Assembly (NCBI RefSeq): GCF_900129385.1
Contig: NZ_FQVO01000001.1
Coordinates: 660,898-724,897, forward strand
Length of the DNA stretch: 64,000 bases
Source of the DNA: Chryseobacterium takakiae
GTDB taxonomy: Bacteria; Bacteroidota; Bacteroidia; Flavobacteriales; Weeksellaceae
Direction of reading: 5' to 3'
Numbering within the stretch: the first letter of the stretch is position 1; the number at the start of each line of letters is the position of its first letter. Under the pieces are notes generated by a model. The model saw only the letters and a program-made list of their open reading frames with translations, was not told the origin of the DNA and did no database searches. The translations under genes and the position numbers were made by a program. Positions 1 to 8,909 of the stretch are shown here, one piece after another.

Positions 1-2
1 TA

Positions 3-248
3 GCAGTAAGTATCCATAATGATGGAAATACCATCAATGATGCCACTGTTGAGTTTGAATTGACCAATACAGACAATGGTAAGGAAATAAAATTACCCGC
101 CATATCCATCTCTATGCTTCCCGATACCAATCAGACCGTTCAATTTTCTTTACCGGAGAACATTTCAGGGAACTTCCTTGGCGTGGCTATTATCAAAATG
201 GCAGGATCCAACGATTTGCGCGTAGGCGAAAAAAACTTTAAATTTTAA
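3..248 (+). CDS. Chaperone-like periplasmic protein, C-terminal fragment
   Basis: The reading frame is open from the left edge, so this is the 3' end of a longer gene. About 81 residues are visible, from AVSIHNDG to the end GEKNFKF. They alternate hydrophobic and polar residues as in an immunoglobulin-like beta domain. The gene lies 32 bp upstream of a large usher-like gene and a secreted subunit gene on the same strand, which fits the second domain of a PapD-like pilus chaperone. That role is inferred mainly from position, because the diagnostic N-terminal domain is outside the window. A TTG at 60 is an internal codon, not the start. Confidence 0.5.
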   Translation, partial: AVSIHNDGNTINDATVEFELTNTDNGKEIKLPAISISMLPDTNQTVQFSLPENISGNFLGVAIIKMAGSNDLRVGEKNFKF

Positions 249-280
249 ATTAAGTCCTGAACCATCAAAATGGAATATCG

Positions 281-3061
281 ATGTCAATCATAAAAAGAAC
301 AATCTTAGTTTTTGCATTTGTTCTTCTGAACTTTTCGCTGGCCCTTGCACAGGAAAAAAAGGATATTCGGGTTCATTTTGAAAATGACAGTATCGCTGTT
401 GAAAAGGGATCTACTTTTACTAATTTCCTGGTCATTGAGAATAAAGGTTCCGAAGGGATTACCATTCAGAATATCATGCCACAGGAAAATTATCCGGGAT
501 TGCTTTTCTATCCCAAAAATGACTTTACTTTAGGTGCTGGTCAGACTAAAAATCTTCCTGTGAAACTGATCGCCAACGTGGATTTTATGAAACTGAGATC
601 CAACGAGATTACATTTCAGGTTTCATACACTACGCCAATGGCCAACGGAACTGAAAGCACCTCGTTCTTCGTTAAAAAAGACGAGAATAAAAACATCGCA
701 ATTTATACGGCAGCATACGAAAATTTCATTAATCCTACTGCGCCCGATTCTTCAATTCTGCTGACTGTAGAAAACCAGGGTTATAGTAAACGAAACATTA
801 AGATTGACCTGCAATCCATTCCTGACGGTTTGGAAATGATGCCCAAACAGCAAACCGTATCTCTGGAAGGTTTGGAAAAACAAACGGTTGAGATCAAAAT
901 TGCAGTCAGAAAACAGAATATGCTTTTTCCTGAATTTAGTATTAATGCAGCTGTCACAGACCTGCTTACTAATGAAATAGTGGGGAGCAATACGATCCAC
1001 TTAGTGATCTTATCGAACAACAGACAGATTGCCCGTGGAAATGAAACGTTGAGCGGAAGCAATTTTGCAGAAATCAGCTATAACGAAAACAGTTCTGGTT
1101 TTAATTTTCTTCAATTGAGGGGAAACACAGCGTTTCGGGTGACCGAAAATCTGAAATCCCGCTTCAATATAGGAGCAGATTACTATCTTGAAGACAGTCG
1201 TTATAACCTGTATGACACCTGGCTGGAGCTGGAGAGAAAAAATATGGCATTACGGGTAGGAAATGTTAATAGTACCGATTACGATTATCCGGTTTTCGGA
1301 AGAGGTGGGAAAGTTTCTGCCAAATTTGGTGAAAATAACCAGATAGAAGTTCTTGCGCTGGAAAACAATTATAATCTGTATGGCACTTATTTCCAGCAAA
1401 CAGAAGGATCTAAGATGGTGGGTGCAAAATATGGTTTTGGCAATGCCAAATCTTTCAATGGGAAAGTGTCCTATTTATTCGACCATGATCCGCGCTTTAA
1501 TATTGATACGCAGGTGGCGAATGCGGTAACATCATTTGTAATTAATGATCAACACACCATCCGCACCGAAGCTGGCCTGAGCCATGAAAAAGGTCTTTTT
1601 AACAAAGATGAAAATACAGGAGCTTCAGTGGGAGCCAATTACGAAGGAAAAATAGGGAAATGGGATATACAGTCTGTTAATTCATTTGCCACCAAAAGTT
1701 ATGCAGGAATCAAACGGGGATCTTTTTTCTCAAATCAGCGGATCGGCCACCAATTTTCTGCTTCTCAGCGCGCTTTTATACAATATCAGAATTCCCAGGT
1801 AGAGCCTGAGTTCCTGAGTTTCCAGAATGCGCCTATCCAGCCTGGGAATACCGCGAATTTGCGTTATTATTTCAACAGTACGGAATCTTTGGGATCAGGG
1901 TATCAGTTTTCTGTAAAGAAATGGAATTTTCTACTAGCACCAAAAGTTGAAAATCAGAAAACAGCCAGTTATTATACATCCCGGGAACTTTTTTCTTACC
2001 GGCTGGAGGCCAACATCAGCACTACCCTGGGTGCCCACGGACTGAACTGGATGGCGGAATATTCCTATTCAAAAGACAACCATAATGCGGACTGGTTCAA
2101 CAGCCTGAAAACAACCTTGTCATATCGGTATAAATCCTTTTCCCTCAACGGAACAGCCCAATGGAATGCAATTAATGTTTTTGATTTAATTTCTTATGAC
2201 AATGCAAACCGTAATTTCGCCAACTATAATGTATATGCATCCTATAATTTTCAGATGTTGAATAATAATCTGATCGGATCTTTTTCAGCCGGAACTTCCT
2301 ATTCGCAGCTTTATAAGAACTTAAACAGCAATATAAGCGGTAATCTGGAATATAAAATTTCGCCTTCCCTATCCACCACAGGTTATTTTAATTTTTCCGG
2401 CTATAAATCTACGGGTGCTTATTCAAGCAGTGGCAGCTACTACCAGTTCAGAGTGGGGATTAAAAAATATTTTGCTGCAGCTACGGCTCTTGGAAATCAT
2501 AAAGTGACGTTCCAGTTATTTGAAGATAAAAATTCCAATGGCCTTCTGGAGGCGGGTGAACAGATCCTAGCCAATGAAATAGTGAAACTGGACAATTTTG
2601 TTGCAATGACCGATAGGAACGGAAAAGTAGTTTTCCAGAATGTGCCTGAAGGTATTTACACGCTGAAGGTAAACGAAAGTGCAGGCGCCCGGTTGATGAT
2701 GGATCCTGTCATTATGGTAAATAACAATATCAACCGCAAAGTGGGCTTGGTAAAAAACATCAGGGTAAGCGGAAAATTAACAGAGATCCGGCAAGCCTAT
2801 GATGATTTGGAAACGGATGTAACCGGAATAGTAGTGTATGCAAGAAGTGAAGATGGTATGATTTATACCGCTGTGGTTAACCAAAAAAATGAGTTTGAGT
2901 TTTTCCTGAAAGATGGAAAATACGACCTGTATATTGAAAATGACAAATACAACTATACAAAACCCACCCAAACCATTCAGGTGACAAAACAAGGATATCC
3001 GGAAACCGTGGTTTTTGAATATAAAAAGAAAGACACCAACATTAAGGTGAAAAAGTTTTAA
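281..3061 (+). CDS. Usher-like outer-membrane beta-barrel protein (926 aa)
   Basis: The protein starts with a signal peptide (about residues 1-24, ending SLALAQ). Two Ig-like domains of the NEW3/CARDB style follow (about 25-245). Next come roughly 500 residues rich in aromatic, alternating beta strands typical of an outer-membrane barrel (about 260-740). A carboxypeptidase-regulatory or SdrB-like beta sandwich comes next, with a Ca-binding-like stretch DKNSNGLLEAGE near residue 750, then a final small beta domain. The size and the position between a chaperone-like end and a secreted subunit suggest an alternative chaperone-usher secretion channel. The domain order is not that of classical FimD. 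The overall class is fairly safe; the usher role is inferred. Confidence 0.55.
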   Translation: MSIIKRTILVFAFVLLNFSLALAQEKKDIRVHFENDSIAVEKGSTFTNFLVIENKGSEGITIQNIMPQENYPGLLFYPKNDFTLGAGQTKNLPVKLIANVDFMKLRSNEITFQVSYTTPMANGTESTSFFVKKDENKNIAIYTAAYENFINPTAPDSSILLTVENQGYSKRNIKIDLQSIPDGLEMMPKQQTVSLEGLEKQTVEIKIAVRKQNMLFPEFSINAAVTDLLTNEIVGSNTIHLVILSNNRQIARGNETLSGSNFAEISYNENSSGFNFLQLRGNTAFRVTENLKSRFNIGADYYLEDSRYNLYDTWLELERKNMALRVGNVNSTDYDYPVFGRGGKVSAKFGENNQIEVLALENNYNLYGTYFQQTEGSKMVGAKYGFGNAKSFNGKVSYLFDHDPRFNIDTQVANAVTSFVINDQHTIRTEAGLSHEKGLFNKDENTGASVGANYEGKIGKWDIQSVNSFATKSYAGIKRGSFFSNQRIGHQFSASQRAFIQYQNSQVEPEFLSFQNAPIQPGNTANLRYYFNSTESLGSGYQFSVKKWNFLLAPKVENQKTASYYTSRELFSYRLEANISTTLGAHGLNWMAEYSYSKDNHNADWFNSLKTTLSYRYKSFSLNGTAQWNAINVFDLISYDNANRNFANYNVYASYNFQMLNNNLIGSFSAGTSYSQLYKNLNSNISGNLEYKISPSLSTTGYFNFSGYKSTGAYSSSGSYYQFRVGIKKYFAAATALGNHKVTFQLFEDKNSNGLLEAGEQILANEIVKLDNFVAMTDRNGKVVFQNVPEGIYTLKVNESAGARLMMDPVIMVNNNINRKVGLVKNIRVSGKLTEIRQAYDDLETDVTGIVVYARSEDGMIYTAVVNQKNEFEFFLKDGKYDLYIENDKYNYTKPTQTIQVTKQGYPETVVFEYKKKDTNIKVKKF

Positions 3062-3071
3062 ATTTAAAGGT

Positions 3072-4505
3072 ATGAAAACGATGAGGGCTTTTTTAATAGG
3101 AATTTTTACCGTGTTCTGCGGATTAACAGTCGCGAAAGCTCAGGATGTGTACCTGTCGATTCCGGAGAATAATATTTTTAACAGGAGCGAATTCACTTCA
3201 TTGCCTACAAGGGTAATGGTAAACGCCAACAGAACAAACTGGGATTACGCCTTTTTTGGATTAGCTCCAATAGCTCCCACATTTACCTCTGTTTCCGGAC
3301 CTGCTTTTACTCACGCTACTTCTTCATTTACTTTACCCAGCTCTACGCTTCTGTGGCAGCTGGAAAGTATGGGCGGACAGCTGCCATCTACCGGATTTTC
3401 GGGTTCCTTACCTGGTTTTCAGTCGTTCAGTACAAGCGCTGTAAGGTGGTTTGAACCACCCGGATCAATTATTTTCGGAGGGGGATTCAACAAAGGAAAT
3501 ATCAATTTCACGTTTAAAATCCCTGGCGCACAGTTTGCTGCCAATGCTTACCGGGCCGGGAATTACTCCATGGACATCCTTCAGAATTACAATGATTTCA
3601 CGCCCCGTAATTTTAAAACAATTTTAGTCATTCCTGCATCCGTCAGATGGCTCACAACATCTTTAACAAAATACATAGAAATATCTTCATTGAATGACTA
3701 TCGCATTACAGGAACGCGGGTGTTCAGTTTGGATAATGCAGAAATCGCGCATACGGTCGATTTTAATTTATGGGCGAAAGCCGCCGCCAATATTCAGTTC
3801 ACTTCCTCTAAAGGTGTTCCGGGAACCAGAAGTATAGCAAACATTAAATTGGGTAGTAACGGATCTTCACTCACCACCAAAGCCTTATCTTCAACTTTTC
3901 AGAATTTTTCCGCTGCTAATTTCAGTGTTGTAGCCGGAAACAGAAACAGCTTCACGCCGGAGCTCTATATATCTGCTGAAGATTTCAGGAACTTTTTTTT
4001 CGAAGCCGGAACGTACACTTTTGAATTGAACTTCAACGCTGCAAGTACTGATAACTCAATTAACAGTTTACAAAATACCGCTGTTCAGGTAAAGGTGCTT
4101 CCCCGCTCAGAGATCACTATCCCCTCTTCCGGACGAAATGTAAACTTCAATTTTAATACCGCTGCGCAATACACCAATGGCCAGTCGCAAATCATTCCGG
4201 GTCAGATTGTATTGTCCAATAATGAAAGTTTTGAACTGTATGTAAAATCGGATGAAAATTATTTCAAGAAAGGCGGCTTGCAGACCGACATCAATTCCAA
4301 TATATTACAAATTGGCGTAGATGGAAGTTCAGTAAATGTTCCTTTATCCAAAACTCCCCAAAAAATACTTTTCAACGGAACACCGATACTAGACCGTGAG
4401 CTGAACATAAGATACACCATACAACCTTCCAGTGCTCAAAGTTTGGTAGGCAAGGAAAATACCACCTACTCTATCAATGTTTATTATAGCTTCACGGCAA
4501 TTTAA
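3072..4505 (+). CDS. Secreted beta-rich protein, candidate pilus subunit or adhesin (477 aa)
   Basis: A clear signal peptide (about residues 1-23, ending VAKAQ) is followed by a Ser/Thr/Asn-rich, Cys-free beta protein without transmembrane segments. Two halves can be discerned: about 24-190, and a C-terminal part ending in alternating strands (YSINVYYSF) that resembles the last strand of donor-strand-exchange subunits. The gene begins 10 bp after the usher-like gene, so the two are probably co-transcribed. A surface fibre or adhesin subunit exported by the upstream pair is the simplest reading. I recognise no named family. The 290 bp that follow contain no gene I can support. Confidence 0.5.
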   Translation: MKTMRAFLIGIFTVFCGLTVAKAQDVYLSIPENNIFNRSEFTSLPTRVMVNANRTNWDYAFFGLAPIAPTFTSVSGPAFTHATSSFTLPSSTLLWQLESMGGQLPSTGFSGSLPGFQSFSTSAVRWFEPPGSIIFGGGFNKGNINFTFKIPGAQFAANAYRAGNYSMDILQNYNDFTPRNFKTILVIPASVRWLTTSLTKYIEISSLNDYRITGTRVFSLDNAEIAHTVDFNLWAKAAANIQFTSSKGVPGTRSIANIKLGSNGSSLTTKALSSTFQNFSAANFSVVAGNRNSFTPELYISAEDFRNFFFEAGTYTFELNFNAASTDNSINSLQNTAVQVKVLPRSEITIPSSGRNVNFNFNTAAQYTNGQSQIIPGQIVLSNNESFELYVKSDENYFKKGGLQTDINSNILQIGVDGSSVNVPLSKTPQKILFNGTPILDRELNIRYTIQPSSAQSLVGKENTTYSINVYYSFTAI

Positions 4506-4795
4506 CAATACTTTCTAAAAAGCAGAAAAGAGTACATCACTAATGTCGAAAATCACTGATAAAAAGATATTTGAGTAAACAAAAGAACAGCTATTAAATT
4601 ATGATGTATCTTTTGAAATATCCAAAGATTGTTAGGCTTTTTTCTTTAAAGATAAATTTGTAAAACTAAATCTGATTTTTCGAGTGAATTAAGTTTGAAA
4701 ATTGTAAAATTTCATATCCTTTGTGTCCAGAAACATGGTATCATTTCATCTGAAAGTAATAGAACTGTTTCCCTTTTTTTATCTAAATTTACGGC

Positions 4796-5443
4796 ATGAA
4801 GGATTTAAAATTAAATGTTCGTATTGTTGTAGCAGATGATCATGGTATTGTCCGGATGGGTCTGGTACAAACGGTCAAACGCCTCAAGCCCGATGCCGTG
4901 ATTTCAGAAGTAGAAGACTATAAATCGCTATACAAAATAATTCTGAAAGAAGAATTTGATCTGGCAATTATGGACGTTAATATGCCTAATGGTACCGTTC
5001 AGGAAGCAATACAGTACATAAAAATTCATAAACCGGAATTAAAAATTTTAATATTTTCTTCTCAAGATGAAGAGCTCTATGCAATGCGCTACCTAAAGAT
5101 GGGCGCCAGCGGCTATCTTAGCAAACAAAGCTCACCTGATGTGGTTAAAGATGCTGTGACGGCTATGCTCGATAAGGGCCGATATTTCAGTGATAATGTA
5201 AAGGAAGCAATGTTTTTAGAATCATTAACCGGCAGCACAAAAGAATCTCCTTTTGAAGCGTTATCAGACCGCGAACTGCAAATTGCCAATAAGCTTGCAG
5301 AAGGCCTTCCCCTCAAAGAAATTTCCAATCAGCTGAATATTCATTCGTCAACGGTCAGCACATACAAAAACAGGCTGTTTGAGAAGCTGAAAATACGATC
5401 CGTACCGGAATTGGTGGAAATTCTCAGGCTGTATAATAAATAA
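4796..5443 (+). CDS. LuxR/NarL-family response regulator (215 aa)
   Basis: This is a two-domain response regulator. The N-terminal receiver domain (about 1-125) has the acidic pair in VVADDHG, phospho-acceptor Asp60 in LAIMDVNMP and the conserved Lys in GYLSKQ. A GerE/LuxR-type helix-turn-helix occupies about 150-210 (LSDRELQIANKLAEG, then IHSSTVSTYKNRLFEKL). No histidine kinase is adjacent, so it is an orphan here. It sits alone between the usher-like locus and the unknown three-gene cluster on the same strand and could regulate either one; that is conjecture. The family assignment is secure. Confidence 0.92.
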   Translation: MKDLKLNVRIVVADDHGIVRMGLVQTVKRLKPDAVISEVEDYKSLYKIILKEEFDLAIMDVNMPNGTVQEAIQYIKIHKPELKILIFSSQDEELYAMRYLKMGASGYLSKQSSPDVVKDAVTAMLDKGRYFSDNVKEAMFLESLTGSTKESPFEALSDRELQIANKLAEGLPLKEISNQLNIHSSTVSTYKNRLFEKLKIRSVPELVEILRLYNK

Positions 5444-6113
5444 ACATTGTATTATTCCGCTTTGCCATTTCGAGGAATCGATGAATCTTTTAATGCGATA
5501 AACCGAGCTGTCAACCGGAAGACGGAGTATTCTTTCTTTTCCCTTCATACATCACTATTTTCTGAAGATAATCGATGTTATTTGATAAAATAACTATCTA
5601 TTCTTCATTACCTTACTTCAATATAGTCCGATCAAAATAGGTGATCCGGATATTGAAATGATTTCAATTTTATTGTTATCAAATTAAATTTAAATTTTTC
5701 TCCTGAAAACAAGTAGTATTCCCCGGACACTATGAAAAGCTCAGGAGTATTAATGCATTCTTTGACTTTTACCCCTGAGCAGATAATCTTTCACTTGTTC
5801 CTACTGTGATAACGGGTAATTTACTAACAGAAATCCCGGTCGATATCATCTTTTATTCTCAACTGTTAGACCAATTTAAATTGTGATACCTCTCTGAGAA
5901 ATTTTTGTCTGATCCGATCATATTATTAAGGTGATACGAATAATTAATCAATGGATATAGCAGTTTATAACTTATTGATAATTAGCAAACACTTCCTGGA
6001 TTGTAAATCAGTATAAATACTACTTTATAAATGAGGTAATACTACTGAGAAATAAAATATCCTGTTCTCCTAATTTTAATCTATAATAATTTTTAATCCA
6101 AATCAATTTAATC
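5444..6113. other. 670-bp intergenic region without a supported gene
   Basis: This AT-rich spacer lies between the orphan response regulator and the three-gene cluster. Both strands are broken by frequent stops. I see only a weak CTCAGG...CCTGAG inverted repeat near 5730-5780 and no convincing intrinsic terminator. By position it must carry the promoter of the 6114 gene, but I could not pick a clear TTTG / TAnnTTTG pair. Confidence 0.5.
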
Positions 6114-7769
6114 ATGAACACTAATAACCCCACCGTTCAAATTACAAACAATTCAACCGTTCCGGTTGATATTTACGATGTTTTCAATCCGGGCACAACC
6201 GGACAAACAGTTCCTTATACCTACACGAAATTGGGTACAATTGCTGCGGGAAGCACCAGTACGATCCAGACGATCCGTGCAGCATCACAGTTACAGGCAA
6301 TGTACACAGGAACTATTGATCAGCTGAGCAGTCTTTATTTTTACCAGTTTCCGGTTAAAGTAATGGCAGCCGTTCAGTTTTCATTCGATAATCCGCCGCC
6401 TTTGGTTTTTACCATTACGGCTGACGATCAGAATGCCATGATCCAGTCTTTCCTTTTTCACCGCTATGCGATGGCCAACCCGAATTCGGCGCTGACAAAG
6501 AATTTATATGCCGCTTTGAAGGGCGGAAGTACAGCTTCGGTAAATAATTTTTTTGCTTCCACCCAAAACTTTAAATCATGTACTTTAAGCTCATGGAATG
6601 CAGTAATGAGCTGGTTGCAGATGTTCACCTCAGGCTGGCAGGGACCTTTCTATATGTACGAACAGGCTCCTAATCCCGCGCCTAGCGGATACATACCGGT
6701 TTTAGTGGGAACAATTAACATTCTTTCAACAGCCACTGAAAATTCAGCTACTTTGAAATTATGTACCCAGGATGCCAGCGGAAATCCGGTGTATGCAGAT
6801 AATTCACAACCTACTTCCCTCATTATGAACGGGGACGGTACCATAGGCGACAGTAATCCCGGAAATGATGTTTCGGTAAATCTGACGCCCGTCTGGATGA
6901 ATGTCATACAGACCTCCATGCAAAACGGCCAGCCTGTTTCCACTTACCTGGCAGGTCCTACATTAACAGGAACCATCGCCAGTAAAACAGTTGTTTCTTC
7001 ACAGACAGCCCGACAGATTCCTGGTAAACCCGCAGATAAAAATAAACAAAGTTCATTCGATTCTACTTTCGGAAAAATCTGTCAAGGTGTAGGACTTTTG
7101 GTAGGACTGCTGATGCTGGGAGAATTTGGTAAAAAATTGTTTGATGGAGCTAAGGAAAAATTAACATCGGCAAAAGAAAAAGCAACTTCAGAAAGTGAAT
7201 ACGAAAATGAAGAAAATGAAATTGAAAATACTCCGGATGAGAACATTGTTAATGAAGTTACCCAACAGGAAGAAACATTTAATTCTGATGCCTCTTCCGT
7301 AGCAGATTCTTATTCTGATATTTCAGAATCCATGCAGAAAGACGTGATGACCCAGACCATGGAAGATACGATGTCCGATATCAATAATGAAATAACCGAG
7401 CAGGTAGAAAACGGATTTACCCCTACAGAGGAATATGAATCCGCAGTTTCGGATTTACAAAACTCTTTTAAAGATGCCAGCGCCCAGATTGAGGAGGGAA
7501 ATTTTTCCGATGCCAGCAAGGAACTCTCATCAGCAGCCAGCAATATGGAAGAAACGATTTCTCAAAGTGAAGGCAGCATGCAGGAGTGGGAAACACAATC
7601 TTTACAGGATTCCGCTGATGCCGTAAATGATGCGGCTGAAGCTTCAGATGCACTTGACACCGCACAGGAAGACTATGAAAATGATATGAATGATGAAGAA
7701 AATGATTCGGGGTATGATGCAGATGAAGATTCAGAATGGCCTGAAGCAGAAGAGATGGCTGAGCTATAA
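6114..7769 (+). CDS. Unknown cluster protein 1: shared N-domain, hydrophobic segment, acidic helical C-domain (551 aa)
   Basis: I do not recognise a named family. There is no signal peptide. Residues about 5-190 form a beta-then-alpha domain (TVQITNNSTVPVDIYDVF near the start, then a helical stretch around NNFFASTQNF). It aligns by eye with the N-terminus of the 856-aa protein encoded at 8910. A glycine-rich hydrophobic segment lies at about 322-340 (GVGLLVGLLMLGEFG). It could be a membrane helix or hairpin. The rest, about 350-551, is very acidic and helical, and residues about 430-515 resemble the C-terminal half of the 345-aa protein that follows. The gene is the first of three on the same strand, with 85 bp to the next. 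This protein appears to link the other two, perhaps as a membrane-associated scaffold; that is inference. Confidence 0.75.
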   Translation: MNTNNPTVQITNNSTVPVDIYDVFNPGTTGQTVPYTYTKLGTIAAGSTSTIQTIRAASQLQAMYTGTIDQLSSLYFYQFPVKVMAAVQFSFDNPPPLVFTITADDQNAMIQSFLFHRYAMANPNSALTKNLYAALKGGSTASVNNFFASTQNFKSCTLSSWNAVMSWLQMFTSGWQGPFYMYEQAPNPAPSGYIPVLVGTINILSTATENSATLKLCTQDASGNPVYADNSQPTSLIMNGDGTIGDSNPGNDVSVNLTPVWMNVIQTSMQNGQPVSTYLAGPTLTGTIASKTVVSSQTARQIPGKPADKNKQSSFDSTFGKICQGVGLLVGLLMLGEFGKKLFDGAKEKLTSAKEKATSESEYENEENEIENTPDENIVNEVTQQEETFNSDASSVADSYSDISESMQKDVMTQTMEDTMSDINNEITEQVENGFTPTEEYESAVSDLQNSFKDASAQIEEGNFSDASKELSSAASNMEETISQSEGSMQEWETQSLQDSADAVNDAAEASDALDTAQEDYENDMNDEENDSGYDADEDSEWPEAEEMAEL

Positions 7770-7854
7770 AATCAGGAAACTGTAGGAAGAATATACGAAT
7801 ATACAACTTCAGACAGGTCCAAATACAATAATAGTAATTTAAAAAATAGGAAAA

Positions 7855-8892
7855 ATGATTATATCATGGAATACAGATCCTTCTAAGGGTACCTTTGCAC
7901 CCGGAAGTACAAAATACTCTTCTTACTATCAATACGATACGGTATCACATAAACTGGTAAGGATTCGATTAGAGCTTGGCAGAACCGAAATTAACGGTGA
8001 AACAATGGTAATTTACGATAACAACCGGGCTGTAGGTTTTTCGGATATTGATTTTATTAAAGAAGAACTGGAATACCCGGATTCAGATTTTTCTATTGAT
8101 GCAGCTACAGGAGAAGTGCTCTTACGAGGGGTGCCGCTCTCTCAAATTCCGCAACCGGGATATAATGTTGTAGATATGTCTCCAGGTGACACCGTACCCC
8201 ATTTCGGAAACAGTGTTTCAACCTCAGCTGACACACATCTGCCGGAAGGAATTCAAAATAAACATCTGGGAGTACTTGCTAATGAAGCCATTTTGGAAGA
8301 AAGAGGAATTACTCTTACATCATCTGCTGCTTCCGGCGAACAATTGTCTGCCGTACTTAAAGGTCAGGTTGCCAGAGCAGTGGGAAAACCCTTCAATGAG
8401 ATTACCAATGAGGATCTTTTGGAAACTTTACAAAGACAGGTTGCTCAGATTAAACAAAATGAAATAGTTCCTTCAAAAGAAAATATAAACTCAAGCCTAG
8501 AAGAAGCCGACGTGCTTATTGATTCAATTAAAGAGCAGATTACTAATGAAGGAATGGTGCCCACGGAAGAGTTCAGCAAAAGTTATTCAAATTTTATCGA
8601 AAAATACAAGGTTGCCAATGATGCTGTAAAAAACGGTACAGCTGTAAAAGCGGCGATGGAAGAATTTCAGGCTGCCAAAAATCAGTTAATGAACGAATCA
8701 GAAACCCTTGAGACATCGTATTACAATAATCTTGAGACTCAGTTAAATAACACCAATACAGCTGTTGATGCCGCAGTTTACGAAGCCACAATATGGGAAA
8801 ATATTGACCTGGAATATGAAAATCTAGAAAAAGCAACTTCCATAGAAGAATACGAAACGGAAATCGGTATGGAAGAAACAGAAGTATTATAA
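7855..8892 (+). CDS. Unknown cluster protein 2: N-terminal beta domain plus acidic helical C-domain (345 aa)
   Basis: No named family is recognised and there is no signal peptide or transmembrane segment. The first ~110 residues look beta-rich (SSYYQYDTVSHKLVRIRLEL, then a VRG-like turn region). Residues about 185-345 are helical, Glu/Asn/Ala-rich and probably coiled coil. The block starting at MVPTEEF (about residue 234) resembles the block starting at FTPTEEY in the upstream 551-aa protein. This suggests a shared oligomerisation or partner-binding domain. It sits 85 bp after protein 1 and 17 bp before protein 3, consistent with one operon. Confidence 0.75.
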   Translation: MIISWNTDPSKGTFAPGSTKYSSYYQYDTVSHKLVRIRLELGRTEINGETMVIYDNNRAVGFSDIDFIKEELEYPDSDFSIDAATGEVLLRGVPLSQIPQPGYNVVDMSPGDTVPHFGNSVSTSADTHLPEGIQNKHLGVLANEAILEERGITLTSSAASGEQLSAVLKGQVARAVGKPFNEITNEDLLETLQRQVAQIKQNEIVPSKENINSSLEEADVLIDSIKEQITNEGMVPTEEFSKSYSNFIEKYKVANDAVKNGTAVKAAMEEFQAAKNQLMNESETLETSYYNNLETQLNNTNTAVDAAVYEATIWENIDLEYENLEKATSIEEYETEIGMEETEVL

Positions 8893-8909
8893 TCCTAAAA
8901 TATAAATCA

